Under the pieces are notes generated by a model that ran no database searches, was not told the DNA's origin, and worked only from the letters and a program-made list of their open reading frames with translations. DNA of 64,000 nucleotides. It comes from Apostichopus japonicus. Taxonomy: Eukaryota > Echinodermata > Holothuroidea > Aspidochirotida > Stichopodidae. The stretch is from positions 10,704,001 to 10,768,000 of the forward strand of contig NC_092582.1 of the NCBI RefSeq assembly GCF_037975245.1. Reading direction: 5' to 3'. This document shows positions 35,392 to 46,537 of this stretch, one piece after another. The first letter of the stretch is position 1. Each line of letters opens with the position of its first letter. A program made the translations under genes and the position numbers.

Positions 35392-35754
35392 GGCGGAGCG
35401 TCCATACAGTCAGGGGGGCGGATGCCCCCCTGACGGACTCAAATGGACTGCTGGCGCCCTTTTCAGCTTTTTACCACTTTTTATTTATATGCCATTATTG
35501 ACGTTTTTAATGCGCTCTCATCTACCTATTGACATTTGTCACATTTTATTGGCGATGGCACCTATTTATTCTTCATTTATCTGCATATTAGCAAGACCCG
35601 GAAAGGGTCATTTCCGGCGATCTAGGGAGCATCTTTATTCAAAAATTTCTCTACGCTCTGCGCCAACCCGTGGTGGCGCTCCGCCTAGATAGTGTCGAAA
35701 GCGCCCCTATAGACCATCCTCGCCCCCCTCGACCAATACCCCTAGCTCCGACAC
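35392..35754. repeat. GC-rich hAT-like element, CAGTGGCGGAGC ends
   Basis: Ends CAGTGGCGGAGC and CAGTGTCGGAGC (inward) match 11 of 12, but the flanks do not duplicate. The body has a GGGGGGC palindrome near the left end and a distal block (about 35595-35695, GCGATCTAGG ... GGTGGCGCTCCGC). That block recurs at 59162-59270. Confidence 0.5.
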
Positions 35755-35977
35755 TGCAAAAGACCCGATAGAAATACGTATTCTTTATAAGTGCACAATT
35801 TTGAAAAACCCCTCTTTTCAGCCCCCTCTCTTGTCCTCTCTGAAACACCCATCAACATTGAAATAAGACGTGGAGTAGAAGACACCCTTGTCTTTGTTAT
35901 ACACAAATTTCGTGTAATTATCTGACCGGTAAAGTTTTGTCGTTTATATGATTTCTACAGATTTTCATTAATCATAT

Positions 35978-36534
35978 ATCAGGTTTTTTTGCCCCACCCC
36001 CGCACGCCCCCACACAACACCCAATTCCAAAATAAACTTCAGATTCGTAATCAGCTTGCCGCGAACTACCAGAAAAGATACACATTTATTGCCTTTGCGA
36101 CAAAAAGTTTTTTCACCTAAAAAAACCGTATGGGGTACGTACCTCTTGCAGTTTTTTGCAAAAATTGACCCATTTATTCATAAATGTCGAGATAAAACTC
36201 AAGATGACAAACAAAGGTTTGATTTGACTGCTTTGAAATCACGTATCACTGGCAAGATGCGTCGAGCACCCTCTTATGACACTTATTTCGCTCAGTTTGC
36301 AACTTCAGAGGAACAATAGAAAACCGAAAAACTTTTAGGGACAACAAAAGGTTTTATAACCTTTGTTCGTCGTAAAAGTTTTTCGGTCTTACTTTTCTTT
36401 GAGGTGAAAAAAAAAATTGTCGCAAAAGCAATAAATGTGTATCTTTTCTGGTAGTTCGCGACACGCTGATTACGAATCTGAAGTTTATTTTGGAATTAGG
36501 TGCTGTGTTGGGGCGTGGGGGCAAAAAACCTGAT
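35978..36534. repeat. Foldback element, 140-bp inverted arms
   Basis: Arms 35978-36120 and 36401-36534 are near-identical inverted copies, sharing ATCAGGTTTTTT, CCAAAATAAACTTCAGATTC and CTACCAGAAAAGATACACAT. The loop holds the repeat shared with 33625-33805 and a second hairpin (36322-36388; ACCGAAAAACTTTTA with complement). No target duplication identified. Confidence 0.75.
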
Positions 36535-36619
36535 TTGCAGTTTTGCCAAAACTGACCAAAAATCGATCGAGCCCAAATTTGCAACTCCCAGGTCCACATC
36601 TGCTTCCGTGCAGGAGATA

Positions 36620-37260
36620 CGTGGTCCCAAAGGAATCTGCATAGCCCTCCAAAAGATTTTATTGATAAGATCCAAAGTACTATTTTTGATTTATTTCGAG
36701 CGGGAAAACTGATAAAGTAAGGAAAATTACTATGTATAACCCCATTGAAAAGGGGGGTTTAAAAAAATATATGTTCACAGCTTTGTTGGTGCTCTCAAAA
36801 CCTCTTGGGTCAAGCGGTATTGTAATAATGCCAACACGGGGTATTGGAAGCTCTTTTATTTCATTCCTCTCTGTCGCCGTCCGGTAAAGAGTTGCTTTTT
36901 AATTATAATTTTCATGATCAGGATATTTCCTGTATTAAAAAATACCTTCATTGGACAAATTTGTATGGTTTTGAGTAAGCTTAGCTACCTTTAAGAAACC
37001 ATCGGAAATTGGGTGTGCAAATCCCTAATAATTTTATTAGAATTGATAATACCATTGTTTATGACAAAAAGCTTTTACGACGCCGGTTTACTGTTTGTTA
37101 GGGATATGTTTTTGCTAGATGGGAAGCAATTGCCCAAATACTGCTTTTCTGACCAGTCTTCTACATTGTTAAGCTATTGTATGCTTTATAGAAGACTTCC
37201 TTTCACATTGTATATTTGCACGTGAAAAAACGAAATATATCAAATCAAATAACTAATAAT
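36620..37260 (+). pseudogene. L1/Tx1-type LINE, 3' fragment
   Basis: Across frameshifts, the plus strand reads FIDKIQSTIFDLFRAGKTDK, KGGLKKY, then SWVKRYCNNANTGYWKLFYF, GKELLFNYNFHDQD and RIDNTIVYDKKL. This order (IWxGK-like, GGL, WVKR...WK, GxxLLFxxNF, IRI) is the C-terminal region of L1/Tx1-like LINE polymerases downstream of the palm. The 3' tail contains GAAGACTTCCTTTCAC and ends near ATCAAATCAAAT. The same tail occurs inverted at 52047-52130. Confidence 0.6.
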
Positions 37261-38100
37261 TATTTCTAAACAGTTATTGTGGTTAGTGTTATGTACTTAG
37301 AAAGTAAGACAAACTCTCTGTCTAGAATTCAACTCCCAGAGCATTGTTTTGGTATTTCTTTTCCTCATTTTGCAGTTAAAATATTAGAAAAGCCTATCAT
37401 TTCTCAATTAACAGTTACTGTGGCGAAGTTGTTATGTTGTATAATTTTGCATATTTATTATTGTTTTGTACAATGAAATTGTCAATAAACTGAAAAAAAA
37501 ATGAGACATACTCCTTGTCTTGAATTCAAACACCAGAGGATGCATTTGATTTTCTATTTATTTGCCTCCTAATGTTGTGAAGATTAAATATTAGAAACGA
37601 GCATTAATTCTCAACAGATCTAGTGGCGCAGTTGGTAGTGCTATGGACTGGAGAGACAGACAAACTCCATGTCTCCGGTTCGAACCCCAGACAGAGCATT
37701 TTATATTCTTGCTCTTTTACTTATTCCATTCTGAACTTTGAAGTTTAAATATTAGAAACGAGCATTAATTCTCAACAGTTCTAGTGGCGCAGTTGGTAGT
37801 GCTCTGGACTGGAGAGACAGACAAACTCCATGTCTCCGGTTCGAACCCCAGACAGAGCATTTTATATTTTAGCTCTTTTACTGATTCCATTCTGGACTCT
37901 GAACTTTAAATATTAGAAACGAGCATTAATTCTCAACAGTTCTAGTGGCGCAGTTGGTAGTGCTCTGGACTGGAGAGACAGACAAACTCCATGTCTCCGG
38001 TTCGATTCCCAGACAGAGCATCATGTCTGCGGTTCATGTCCAGACAGAGCCTTTTACTTTTCTACCCTCTGGAGGGAGTGGAAGTATAAATATAAGAAAC
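37245..38100 (+). repeat. 161-bp tandem array with tRNA-like core
   Basis: Three well preserved units, with tRNA-like cores at 37617-37698, 37778-37859 and 37939-38020, are spaced exactly 161 bp apart. Decayed units lie to the left (about 37245-37350 and 37380-37560). Each core has an A-box-like TGGCGCAGTTGGTAGTGC and a B-box GGTTCGAACCC (GGTTCGATTCC in the third). The D arm pairs (GCGC/GTGC) and five acceptor pairs form (GTTCT/AGAGC). The T stem pairs poorly and a GAGACA/TGTCTC hairpin replaces a normal anticodon arm, so these are not ordinary tRNAs. The left second unit is interrupted by a poly(A)-tailed insert (about 37425-37500). Confidence 0.7.
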
Positions 38101-38118
38101 AAAGTTTCTCCAGAGGGA

Positions 38119-38200
38119 ACCGAAATGGTGTAATTGGTTATTCCATCGTTCAGTAAGCGATTGGTTTGGATTGCATCGGTTCAAGTCCCAGGTGAGTATT
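38119..38200 (+). repeat. tRNA-like relic D
   Basis: TGGTGTAATTGGTTA (A-box-like) and GGTTCAAGTCC (B-box-like) are 47 bp apart. The acceptor arms do not pair well. Probably the head of a tRNA-derived SINE or a dead tRNA. Confidence 0.45.
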
Positions 38201-38204
38201 TGCA

Positions 38205-38430
38205 AAAGGAGTTCTGACAAGTGGATAAGGTGAATCCCGAAGGCGGGCGGCCCCCTCCTGACAGGTGGGTAAGGTGAGAAGGTGAGAGGGGGTGAAGGTG
38301 TGGACGCCACCCCTCCCCCTGACAAGGTAAAGGCGCGGACAAGTGGAGCTCGCCGCCACCCCTCCCCCTGACAAGGTTCACGCGCAGAGAAGTGGAGTTC
38401 GCCGCCACCCCTCCCCCCCTGACTAGCTAG
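38205..38430. repeat. GC-rich minisatellite
   Basis: Three to four imperfect units of about 58 bp with GCCGCCACCCCTCCCCCTGA and ACAAGTGGAG; the frames through it are artefacts. Confidence 0.75.
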
Positions 38431-38527
38431 TCGGGGGGAGGAGTACTGGAGAAAATGTTTTATAAAAATGACTAAGTCCAAACTGCAGGATCTTTAAATA
38501 TTTGTAAAGCTTTAGAAACCAGAGGCC

Positions 38528-38601
38528 CACCTAATGGTCTAGTGGTAAAGACTTTTGCTTTTGTATCTCAAGGTCCCTGGCTCAAACTCAACCTCTGCTT
38601 T
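38528..38601 (+). repeat. tRNA-like relic E
   Basis: TGGTCTAGTGGTAAAGAC is an excellent A-box; GGCTCAAACTC is a degenerate B-box. Other B-box-like words lie at about 39133 (minus strand), 40662 (GGGATTCGAATCCC) and 41211. The 37.2-41.2 kb stretch is thus sprinkled with tRNA-like debris. Confidence 0.4.
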
Positions 38602-40184
38602 TCCTTTTACAATACTCATGTAAAAGGAAGAAAAAAAAGGAAGAAAAAAGAGTGATATTTTGAAATAACTTCTTTTTTTTTAATGACAAATCAGTTCATG
38701 GACAGGATATACCTTCATCCCTCCCACCACAGTTAATACCCTTCAACTACCTGTCCAGAAACAGGTTATCCCTCATCAGATTATTATGCAAATACTAATC
38801 AATACATGCAATACATATTTCATAAACATTCTTAGTGATACCTGCATCTACTATTGAGATGGTTGGGTGACAACAGACAGTTATTTTCTATAATGTTTCT
38901 ATTATTTATAATATCAGCCTGGAGGGCAGTTATTTAATGATACTAAGCAGTCATATGTACATATGGGATAAGCCTATGGCCTTTTTACTTCACACCAGGT
39001 GGCTATCCAATTCACACCAGTACATTCTTTTGGGACATTTTTTTTTTAAACATTTGGAAGACCATTTCAACATGAGGGGAAAAAGAATTGATTTCTCCTA
39101 GATAAAAATAATAACCCCATCTTACTTTAGCCAGACAGGGCTTGAATCCATAGGTTTGCTTGACGACAAGTTCCCAACAAAAAGGAGTTGGCCTTCCATG
39201 GATGATTGATTATTCAGTTTACAATACCATGGCACCCCTGCTACCATCAATAAAATTTTCTTTAACTTTCATTTATTAACTAAACCTGATTTTGAATTAA
39301 TTTTACATTTTTTGCCCTCCAGTTTGAAAAAGGAAACGATACTACCATAGCACAAACAACACATATGTGGAAAGGTTGCTCCCTTTCATTGCTGCCTCAA
39401 TCACACACACCCCCCCCCCCCCCGCTCCGACTACCACACCCCAAATTATATACACGAAGAGTGCATTATTGAAAGTTTCTTTAAATATAGCCTTTCCTTG
39501 CAGTAAACCTGTGCTGCTGCAAACTGAAAATTCAATTCAAAGATTCTCCCTCTTCACTTTCAATTCTCCTTCTCTATCCTTCGCCTCACCACCCCCCCCC
39601 CCCCACCCCTGGTCCTTCCAACTATCATCCATAACTCCTGCCAATATCAAATTCAGTCACCTTAACATCCCCCCATAAAGTGTCAGTGAGTCAAGCACCA
39701 CTATGCTTGTAGACCAAGAAATCAACACCCAAAACCCATTTTTAAAACTTTAAAGCCCCATCAAATAAAGATGCTGTTTTTTTCTTCTTTTTCTCTAAAC
39801 AAGATAAACACACAAACACCAAATCCAAAATATATAAAATTCCAATTCCCATTTTGAATATTCTTCAAATTTTGTTTGCCAAGCCACGTTAAAAAAGTGA
39901 GTGTTATTCTTTTTGGCCTTCCCCCATCTTTGTGTTTGCATTGCAACAAGGTGTAGTTTTCTATACTAAAAAAAACAAATGAAATCAAATAAAACTTAAA
40001 TAAAAGATGATTACAGCACATGCAGGAGAAGAGTGAGAGCCCTCCCAAATACTACCGACTTATGTATACAAAAGACCTTTTTTCCGAAATCCTTTTTCCG
40101 ACATCGTGGCAAATCGAGAGTTACTTTTCACCCCCGCTCCACCATCCACGCAGGAACCCACCCAGACCCCCCTGCGGGGACGAT
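38602..40184. other. Downstream flank of SRP68, non-coding
   Basis: AT-rich unique sequence with C-runs at 39410-39424 and 39591-39605. AATAAA overlaps the SRP68 stop on the minus strand (around 40187). No plus- or minus-strand exon is supported. Confidence 0.45.
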
Positions 40185-40417
40185 TTATTGTTCCAGTATC
40201 TCGTCCAAGGAGGGTAACTCTATATGGTTCAAAGCTATGTCAAAGAAGAGCGGTTTGCACGGTGATGGCTTAAAGTCCAGTGGAAATGTGGTGAAGTTGG
40301 GCTTGGCGGCCAGGTCCGGCTGGTTGGCGTTGTACCAGTCAAGCAATTCCGCCAGCGGTCGATTGTCCTTCAGACCGAGTTGCGCCATTCCTTTGCTGAT
40401 GGAAGGTTCATTGGAAT
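40185..40417 (-). CDS. SRP68, C-terminal exon
   Basis: Signal recognition particle subunit SRP68 binds SRP RNA and SRP72 in the cytosolic SRP. Acceptor CATTTTTCAG precedes 40417 on the minus strand. The exon encodes DSNEPSISKGMAQLGLKDNR, then LAELLDWYNANQPDL, then PCKPLFFDIALNHIELPSL and LDEILEQ with TAA at 40187-40185. The PCKPLFFDxALNHxxxP block near the C-terminus is characteristic of SRP68. Vertebrate SRP68 continues about 18 residues beyond this point; here the stop comes directly after LEQ. That tail is lost or lies on another exon. Confidence 0.85.
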
Positions 40418-41577
40418 CTGAAAAATGAACGCAGAGAGGTTCTTGGTAAGCCATGGTTTTTTTTTTTAAGTATTCTTGGGTGGAGGGTATTTTCTATGGG
40501 TGAGGATAATCCAGAGGGTGGGGGGAGTCAATTCAATTAACTGTGAGAAACGTCATTGAATTAGGAACCACCTAAAGCCTATTCTCATCTTTGTAGTAAG
40601 TTCGTCACCTTGAGCTACGTGACAGTTCATAAGTAGGGGGGGTATATTCGAGTGGAATTTGGGATTCGAATCCCTGAATAGATAAAGTTTACAAAAACTT
40701 GTTAATTTGCAGTTATTTTCTGTTATTGCTGTCACAAACAGAAATGGATACCCACTTTCTATTATTTGTAGATGACAGAGACTGGTTCAATCACAGTCTA
40801 CAAGGCCAGATAAACTCTTTATATTTTGGCTTTCAATTTCTTTATTCTGACAAATTTTGATAGTACAAAAAACGGCAGTTTTGATCGGGCTTTTGATACT
40901 TCTTTGTGATCCCTGGACATCATACATTCAGCTACAAGCAAAAATAACTGTTGTCTGTCCTGTCCACCACAATAATCCTATTGTAATATTTTCAGACCCT
41001 AAGGGCTAATAGGTCTCTTCCCCCCGCCCACCCCCCCAAAAAAAAGGTGTGAAAAGGGACGGTGCTGCTTCCAACCGAATGAATCTTTTCACTCATTGTT
41101 TAACCAAAGAGAAAATTTGGGAAAGAAAACAACAGATTATTAATATAAAGGCCATATTTCTCTGAATCATTGTCTATGCTCTGATGGAATACATTTGTTC
41201 CAGTAGCAGGGTTCAGTTCCCAGGTTCCAAATGGACACGGCAGTTTAATCTGCATTTTCCTGACGATCAGACCCAAAAGAGAACATCGATATGTCTCTCC
41301 ACCGTTATCCCAAAGAAGAACCCTTTCAGAGACTCAAGCGTACTAAAGGGATTTCTTCCTTTTAAATTAATCAGGGTCCTACACAAAATTAACAGGGTAG
41401 TAACATGATGGTCTCTGCCTGATTCCCCCTCCCCCGACCCAATTTCTTTTCTTAATTTTTTGGTATTCATCCTTTCATATATAGTCCATCTTGCATTTTG
41501 CCTTTTGAAAAACAAGAATCCTTAATCTTCATCCAAAGCAGCAAAAAGTTTCTTTCCAAACACAGTAAATTGAATAT

Positions 41578-41613
41578 TATTATTATTATTATTATGATTA
41601 TTATTATATTATT
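41578..41613. repeat. (ATT)n microsatellite in SRP68 intron
   Basis: TTATTATTATTATTATG-type run a few bases from the donor of the next exon. The rest of the intron (40418-41577) shows only tRNA-like debris and a poly-A/C patch near 41020-41045. Confidence 0.9.
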
Positions 41614-41626
41614 ATTAAGTACATAC

Positions 41627-41705
41627 CTAGAATGGAGGCCGCCTGAGCAGAGTACTTCAAGCCGTTGATATCTTGTGCAAGAGTGTCCAATTCCTCTACC
41701 TCCAC
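41627..41705 (-). CDS. SRP68, penultimate exon
   Basis: Minus-strand acceptor AATCAATAG (weak pyrimidine tract), donor TCTAG|GTATGT. The 79-bp exon encodes VEVEELDTLAQDINGLKYSA and QAASIL, ending with G that joins AT of the last exon to give D. The AAIL-D junction fits the region just before the SRP68 C-terminal block. Phase, order and strand agree with the last exon, so the gene is real. Further upstream exons were not found before the window end; the LINE at 41.9-46.3 kb sits in the next intron. Confidence 0.75.
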
Positions 41706-42334
41706 CTATTGATTAAATGAAACCAAAATCTTATCATGATGTCTTCCACATTAAGTTTTTAGGGAGTGTCACTACCAGACAAGCCCTTTAGGGTTTTTTA
41801 GTACACTTCCTTTCACAAGTTTTGTTTCTTATCTCCTTCTATGTCATATGTCATACTTATGTTGAAATAGAACAAAAATCAATAAATGAAATGAAATAAA
41901 TGAAATTAGTTACCTTTTTTTTAATTTGAGTAAAAGTTTTGTTTTTGTTGCTGTTGATATCAAAACAAAAGGAGTTTAACCCCTGGTCGACCTGGCGAGA
42001 GGTCCTACGGGGGATAATAAGTTTGTTTTTATAGAATAGACATTTTTTTCTTTTTTGGAGAGGTTGGCTATGTTCAGTCAGGGAATTGCTGGTAAATGAA
42101 GTCTTATATATTTACATAGGACAGGATAGCCATAATCATACCCGAAGTCAGAGTCGAAGAGTCAATTAGGGGGGATTTCTAAAGGAGAGGAATTTTTTAA
42201 GTACTGAGAATTGTGGAGACGGAGTGGTTTCTATTGTTTGGGTAGGGAGTGGTTGTGGTTTCTATTGTTTGGTAACAATATAATCTGTATATATAAGTAT
42301 ACTTGGGCCTAGACCCATTTAGGAAAGGTTTTTT

Positions 42335-43189
42335 TTAATGGAATGAGACTTTAAGTAGTAACAATTGTGAATACAAAAAGGGTTTGGTTTTTGGGTAGTG
42401 AGTTGTTGCGACTTTGTATTTCAGGGGGAGGTCTTCAATCAAAGGGTCGTTCTCGAGGTTGTTTTTGTATAACTTGGTGTTGAATTCTTTAAGTCGGGTG
42501 AAAGTAGATTTTGTGTTTCCTGCACGGAGAACGTACAAAGTAGCAATATAGGTAGGGATTTTGAGTGCGAGTCGATAAGCTGTGGTGTGGATTCTGTTTA
42601 AAATTTGTTTATTGGGATTAGAGATGGTAAGCAGGGAGATTCTCCCGTAACTGAGAATCGGTTTTACTTTGGATTTATAGATTTGGATAATTGTTTTCGG
42701 AGGGAAGTTATATTTGTGTGAGAGGATTTGAATGGATTTAAGTTGGAACCAGTAGCGTCCTGCAGTTCTGTTACAAAGTAGATTAAACGATAATTTGCTA
42801 TCGAAAGTGGTACCAAGGAAGGTTGCATTAGGAGTAGCAGTGATTGAGGTGTTGAAAAGATTAATTTTGGAAATATGGATATGGTATTTTGAAATTATTA
42901 TGGAGAAATTGGCTAGGTTAGATTTTGAGGGATATATTTTTGCTCTCCACATTGAGCACCAATTTTCGAGATGTGTTATTGCTCTTTTAATATTTAGTTC
43001 CGTCATATAGATATTTTTACTGGTGCTCCAAATGGCTATGTCGTCAGTGTACTGACTATAGTTGCATTCAGATAGAGGGGGGATGTTCAAATCATTAGCA
43101 AATAGGGTGCAGGGGAGGGGGCTGAGAACAGCGCCCTGTGGAGTACCTGCACCAAGTGGAATAGGTTTTGATTGTTGGTTTTGTAGCAT
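42335..43189 (-). pseudogene. LINE copy B: reverse transcriptase core, C-terminal part
   Basis: A 284-codon frame with GTPQGAVLSPL (fingers/palm motif), then NYSQYTDDIAIWSTS carrying the catalytic box as YTDD instead of the usual YADD. It ends with downstream thumb-like segments (TFDSKLSF, YGRISLL, RLALKIPTY). In the active site the two aspartates are retained. The upstream RT motifs lie in other frames, so no full polymerase can be made. Confidence 0.85.
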
Positions 43190-44750
43190 ATTTTGGTATT
43201 GTGCTCACTAAAGAAAGAGGAAAGAAGTCTGGTGTAATTGGAGGGGAGATTAAAGTTAAGTAGTTAAATTCTTATGCCGTTGTGCCAAGTTTTGTTGAAC
43301 GCCTTTTCGGCATCAAGGAAGAGGGCAGTGGTATCATGTTTTTTTATGAAGCCGATGCGAATTTCTTTGGAAAGGTGGAAAGTTTGGTTTATTGTAGATT
43401 TGTGTGCGCGGAGTTAACCTGATTGATACGGGCAAAGTGATTAATTTGCTCAAGGTGGTTTCTGGTGCGAAAATCTTACCTAAGGCTGGTAGGAGACTAA
43501 TTGGTTGATAGTTTTGAATTTTGGTGTGTCTTTACTTAGTTTCGGTATTAAAATCATTTTGGCGGATTTCCACAGGGTTGGGAAATGACCCAGTCTAAGG
43601 AGTTTGTTAAATAATGGGAAAATATGAGAGTTAATAAATATCGGAGGCCGACGGAGGGGAATCTTTTAGCATTAGGTCATTTATGTTGTCAAGACCAGGG
43701 GAGGAGGCATTTTTGCATATTCAGTGGCACTATACCAATCATTTATATCTATTTCTTTGAGAAGGGATGTTTTTGTTGAGACATCCTTAGAAGTTGGGGA
43801 TAAAGCTGGTTGCATTACAGATAATTGTACGGCCTATTTTGTGTTGGAATCTGTTATCGTATGGAGGGCCATCTAAGATATTGAATATAGTTTTCAAGTA
43901 TGATTCACTAAGCTTTATTTGGTCTTAAGTTTTTGTGATGAGGTTACCTACTTTATCTCTAAGGCATTCGTCTGTATTACCTGTGTTTGGGTTGTAATGG
44001 TTTTATGATATTTTTTTAATTTTTCCAAAAGTGTTTTGGGTTTTTGTCATTAATGATTGAATTGCATATGTTTTGGATTCTGTTTTGGTCGACCGCCGAT
44101 ATTTGTCTATTTATTTGTTTTTTAGGTTAGTTAATTTAGGTTTTTAGAGTTGGATCTGGGGAGATCATATAGGTTCTATGTAGGCGACGTCTGAGTTATT
44201 TAGTGTAAGAATATTCCTATTTAGTTTGGGATTTCTGTTTTGTTTTTAACGGGCAGTGTTGTTTGAAGGTATGAAAGATATGTTGGGCAATGCTGTCACA
44301 ATATATGCCGATGTAATTTAGCTTGTTGTTGTGGTAATTGGCAATAGTGTTGTTTGTTATGATCCCTTTTTAAATGATGTCCAGTCTGTTTTATTGTAAT
44401 TATACGTTAAATCGTTATTTTGGATGCGACTGAGGTTTATGTCTAGCTCAAAAAGGAGTGGAAAATGGTCACTGATTAGGTCATCTTCTAGGATTTGAAT
44501 CGAATGAGTTTTAGTTGCAAGGTGGTTTGAGGTTATGGCGTAGTCAAGTAGTTCAGTATTATTGTTTATTGGGTTTATCCTAGTTTTGGTATTTTGGTTA
44601 ATTATTGTTAAGTTGTGTTTATCACATATTTCTAAGAGGGATATGCCTTTTTCAGATATTTTGGTGCTACCAAAAATGATGTGGTGGGCATTTAAATCTC
44701 CTAGTAGTATTGCATTTTTATTAAAACTTTTTTTGATTGTGGATATGGGC

Positions 44751-45083
44751 TCATTTGGGGACTATAATAGCTAATAATGTGGAGAGGTTTATTGTCTCTT
44801 TCGAGTACAATTTCAATTGTTTGGGTTTGTTTGGGAGGAGGGTGGCTTTGAGGTTGTTTTTTTCAGCAATAAGTACTCCTCCCATAGAGCGAGAGATATC
44901 GTGTCTGAAAGTTTGGTAACCAGGGATGCTAAGGTGGGAATTTTTATTTAGTTTAGTTTCATTTAACGAAATGATATCCCGGGAGTGGTTGGCGAATATA
45001 GTAAGTAGGAGGCTTAATTTTGGAAGGATACTGTTAATGTTTAGGTGGAGGAACTTGACCGAAGGAGGGAGTGTGCTTGTCAT
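44751..45083 (-). pseudogene. LINE copy B: apurinic-type endonuclease, N-terminus
   Basis: Begins MTSTLPPSVKFLHLNINSIL, then DIISLNETKLN with the catalytic glutamate of the AP-endonuclease-like domain, then GGVLIAEKN. The frame breaks at 44751. Its start codon overlaps the ORF1 stop as ATGA (45083-45080), suggesting ORF2 was translated by termination-reinitiation. Confidence 0.85.
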
Positions 45084-45676
45084 GTAGGTGATTGAGGAGG
45101 GCTAAATATTGAAGGATGGTGGAGACGTTCCATAATTACAGTTTCTGGGATATTTAAGTTTAGGTGTTTTAGTGCTAACACGGTGGCGTAACTGGCAAGG
45201 TCGTCAGATTTAATATTAATGTTGGCTTTTTGGAAGGTGTATTGTACTAATTCAATTACAAAGGTTGCGATATTAAGTTTTTTTCCAGTGACGATTTTAT
45301 TCGTTATTTCAATTTTCGGGGTAAAATTGGTTACATTCGCGTAGGTTCTTTGTTCTTGTTGTTTGTTATTATTTTCAGTTTTAGCTTCTTTAAATTTTGG
45401 GCATCCTTTGTAAAGGGCGACATGAGTCCCTGAGCAATTGGCACATTTTGGGTTTTCTTTTGGTTTGGGACAGTCTTTAACTCTGTGGTTTTCGCCACAT
45501 CTGAGACATCTGGTTTGATTTTTGCAAGTACGGTGGGTGTGTCCAAAAAGTTGACATTTGAAACATTGAGTGATTTGGGGGGGTTCGTGGTATTCTTCTG
45601 TTTTGTGTTTAGAGTATCCTAAGTAGAAACCTTGTTTGATTAGCGATTGTTGAGGCTCTTGTTCTTCAAACATCAT
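45080..45676 (-). pseudogene. LINE copy B: gag-like ORF1 with three zinc knuckles
   Basis: The last 198 codons of ORF1 are open. Three knuckles are seen: CFKCQLFGHTHRTC, CLRCGENHRVKDC and CANCSGTHVALYKGC, followed by a basic/glutamine-rich linker and an ANVTNFTPK stretch. This triple knuckle is typical of Jockey/I-group gag proteins that coat the RNA. Upstream, coding pieces such as RPIYVEINPSPNSKP and SQTIIVSGILPEL continue to a start at 46278 across frameshifts. Confidence 0.85.
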
Positions 45677-46155
45677 TTTTACTTTCCAAGTTGTATTGTT
45701 TGTGGCATGACTAATGAGTCTTTTAGTTTGTATTGGGGTGTATTCTTGGTCTTTGAGTTCTTGTTCAATATCTTTGATTTGAATTTCAGGGTTTATGCCA
45801 CAGGCTACTATGGAGAAGTTTCTTTGTCATACTTTTTGGGGGATTCTTGGTTTGAAGTTGCCTAGTTTAGTCTTTTGAGTCCATGGTTTCAGGAGGATAT
45901 TTGCAGATTTAGGGTCATGGGGGTGATTAGGATGTCGTTACTACGAAGATGGTTTATATTTGAGATCATGGCATTTGGTTTTTCTTCATTGATTAGTTTA
46001 GCAAGTGTTTATTGGGTTTTTTGATAGTTCTGGTAAGATTCCTGATACAATGATTGTTTGAGAGGACTTTTTGGTGGTTGGTTTGGAGTTAGGAGATGGG
46101 TTTATTTCAACATAGATTGGACGTTGTCTTTTTCTGCTATTTTTGTACAGGGATC

Positions 46156-46228
46156 AAGTCATTAATGTCTATGTCAAAATCAGAATGTCTATGTCAAAAT
46201 CAAGTCATTAATGTCTATGTCAAAATCA
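46156..46228. repeat. Short tandem duplication inside LINE ORF1
   Basis: ATGTCTATGTCAAAATCA occurs three times. On the minus strand it duplicates a DFDIDIND-type acidic patch and introduces a stop at about 46191, so it inactivated ORF1 near its N-terminus. Confidence 0.75.
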
Positions 46229-46537
46229 ATTAGGTTTTCGACTAGGGGGGCGGTTATAGGTGGGTAAGGGGTTGTCATATTGGCAAAACAGCCCCTCCCT
46301 ACCGGTTTTAAATGGCTTCTATACAATGAAATTGATCATAAACTTCACTTACCAGAAAGAATTAGTCTCCAGCCTAAGACGGCAGACAGAAAGAATAGGA
46401 ACTCCTTTTGAAGAGACACACTATGAATCGAAAGTGTACTCGGCAGCGTTGTGTTGGTATCCAAGGACGCGTACGTTTTGTAAATGGCGAGTAAGTCATA
46501 GAGTGAAGGATGATGGGGTGGCGCTATGTCAAAAAGC

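Larger units (their letters stand above)
41917..46278 (-). mobile_element. Jockey-type non-LTR retrotransposon (copy B), degenerate
   Basis: Read on the minus strand, the order is gag-like ORF1 (from 46278), endonuclease, reverse transcriptase, a 3' UTR and a short poly(A) (poly-T on plus at 41917-41924). It lies in an intron of SRP68, in the same orientation as the gene. Frameshifts and stops are frequent in ORF1's first half and between endonuclease and RT. Tract 43.2-44.75 kb is coding only in fragments, homologous to copy A. The exact 5' end beyond 46278 is not resolved. Confidence 0.85.

Noticed and set aside
37617-38020. Three genuine tRNA genes
   Set aside because: A- and B-boxes are good, but the T stem and anticodon arm do not fold as in a tRNA; annotated as tRNA-like repeat instead.
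38062-38481. 139-codon minus frame
   Set aside because: Crosses a GC-rich minisatellite and a tRNA-like relic; repeat-driven.
39367-39678. 103-codon proline-rich plus frame
   Set aside because: Runs through two poly-C tracts; no domain, no splice signals.
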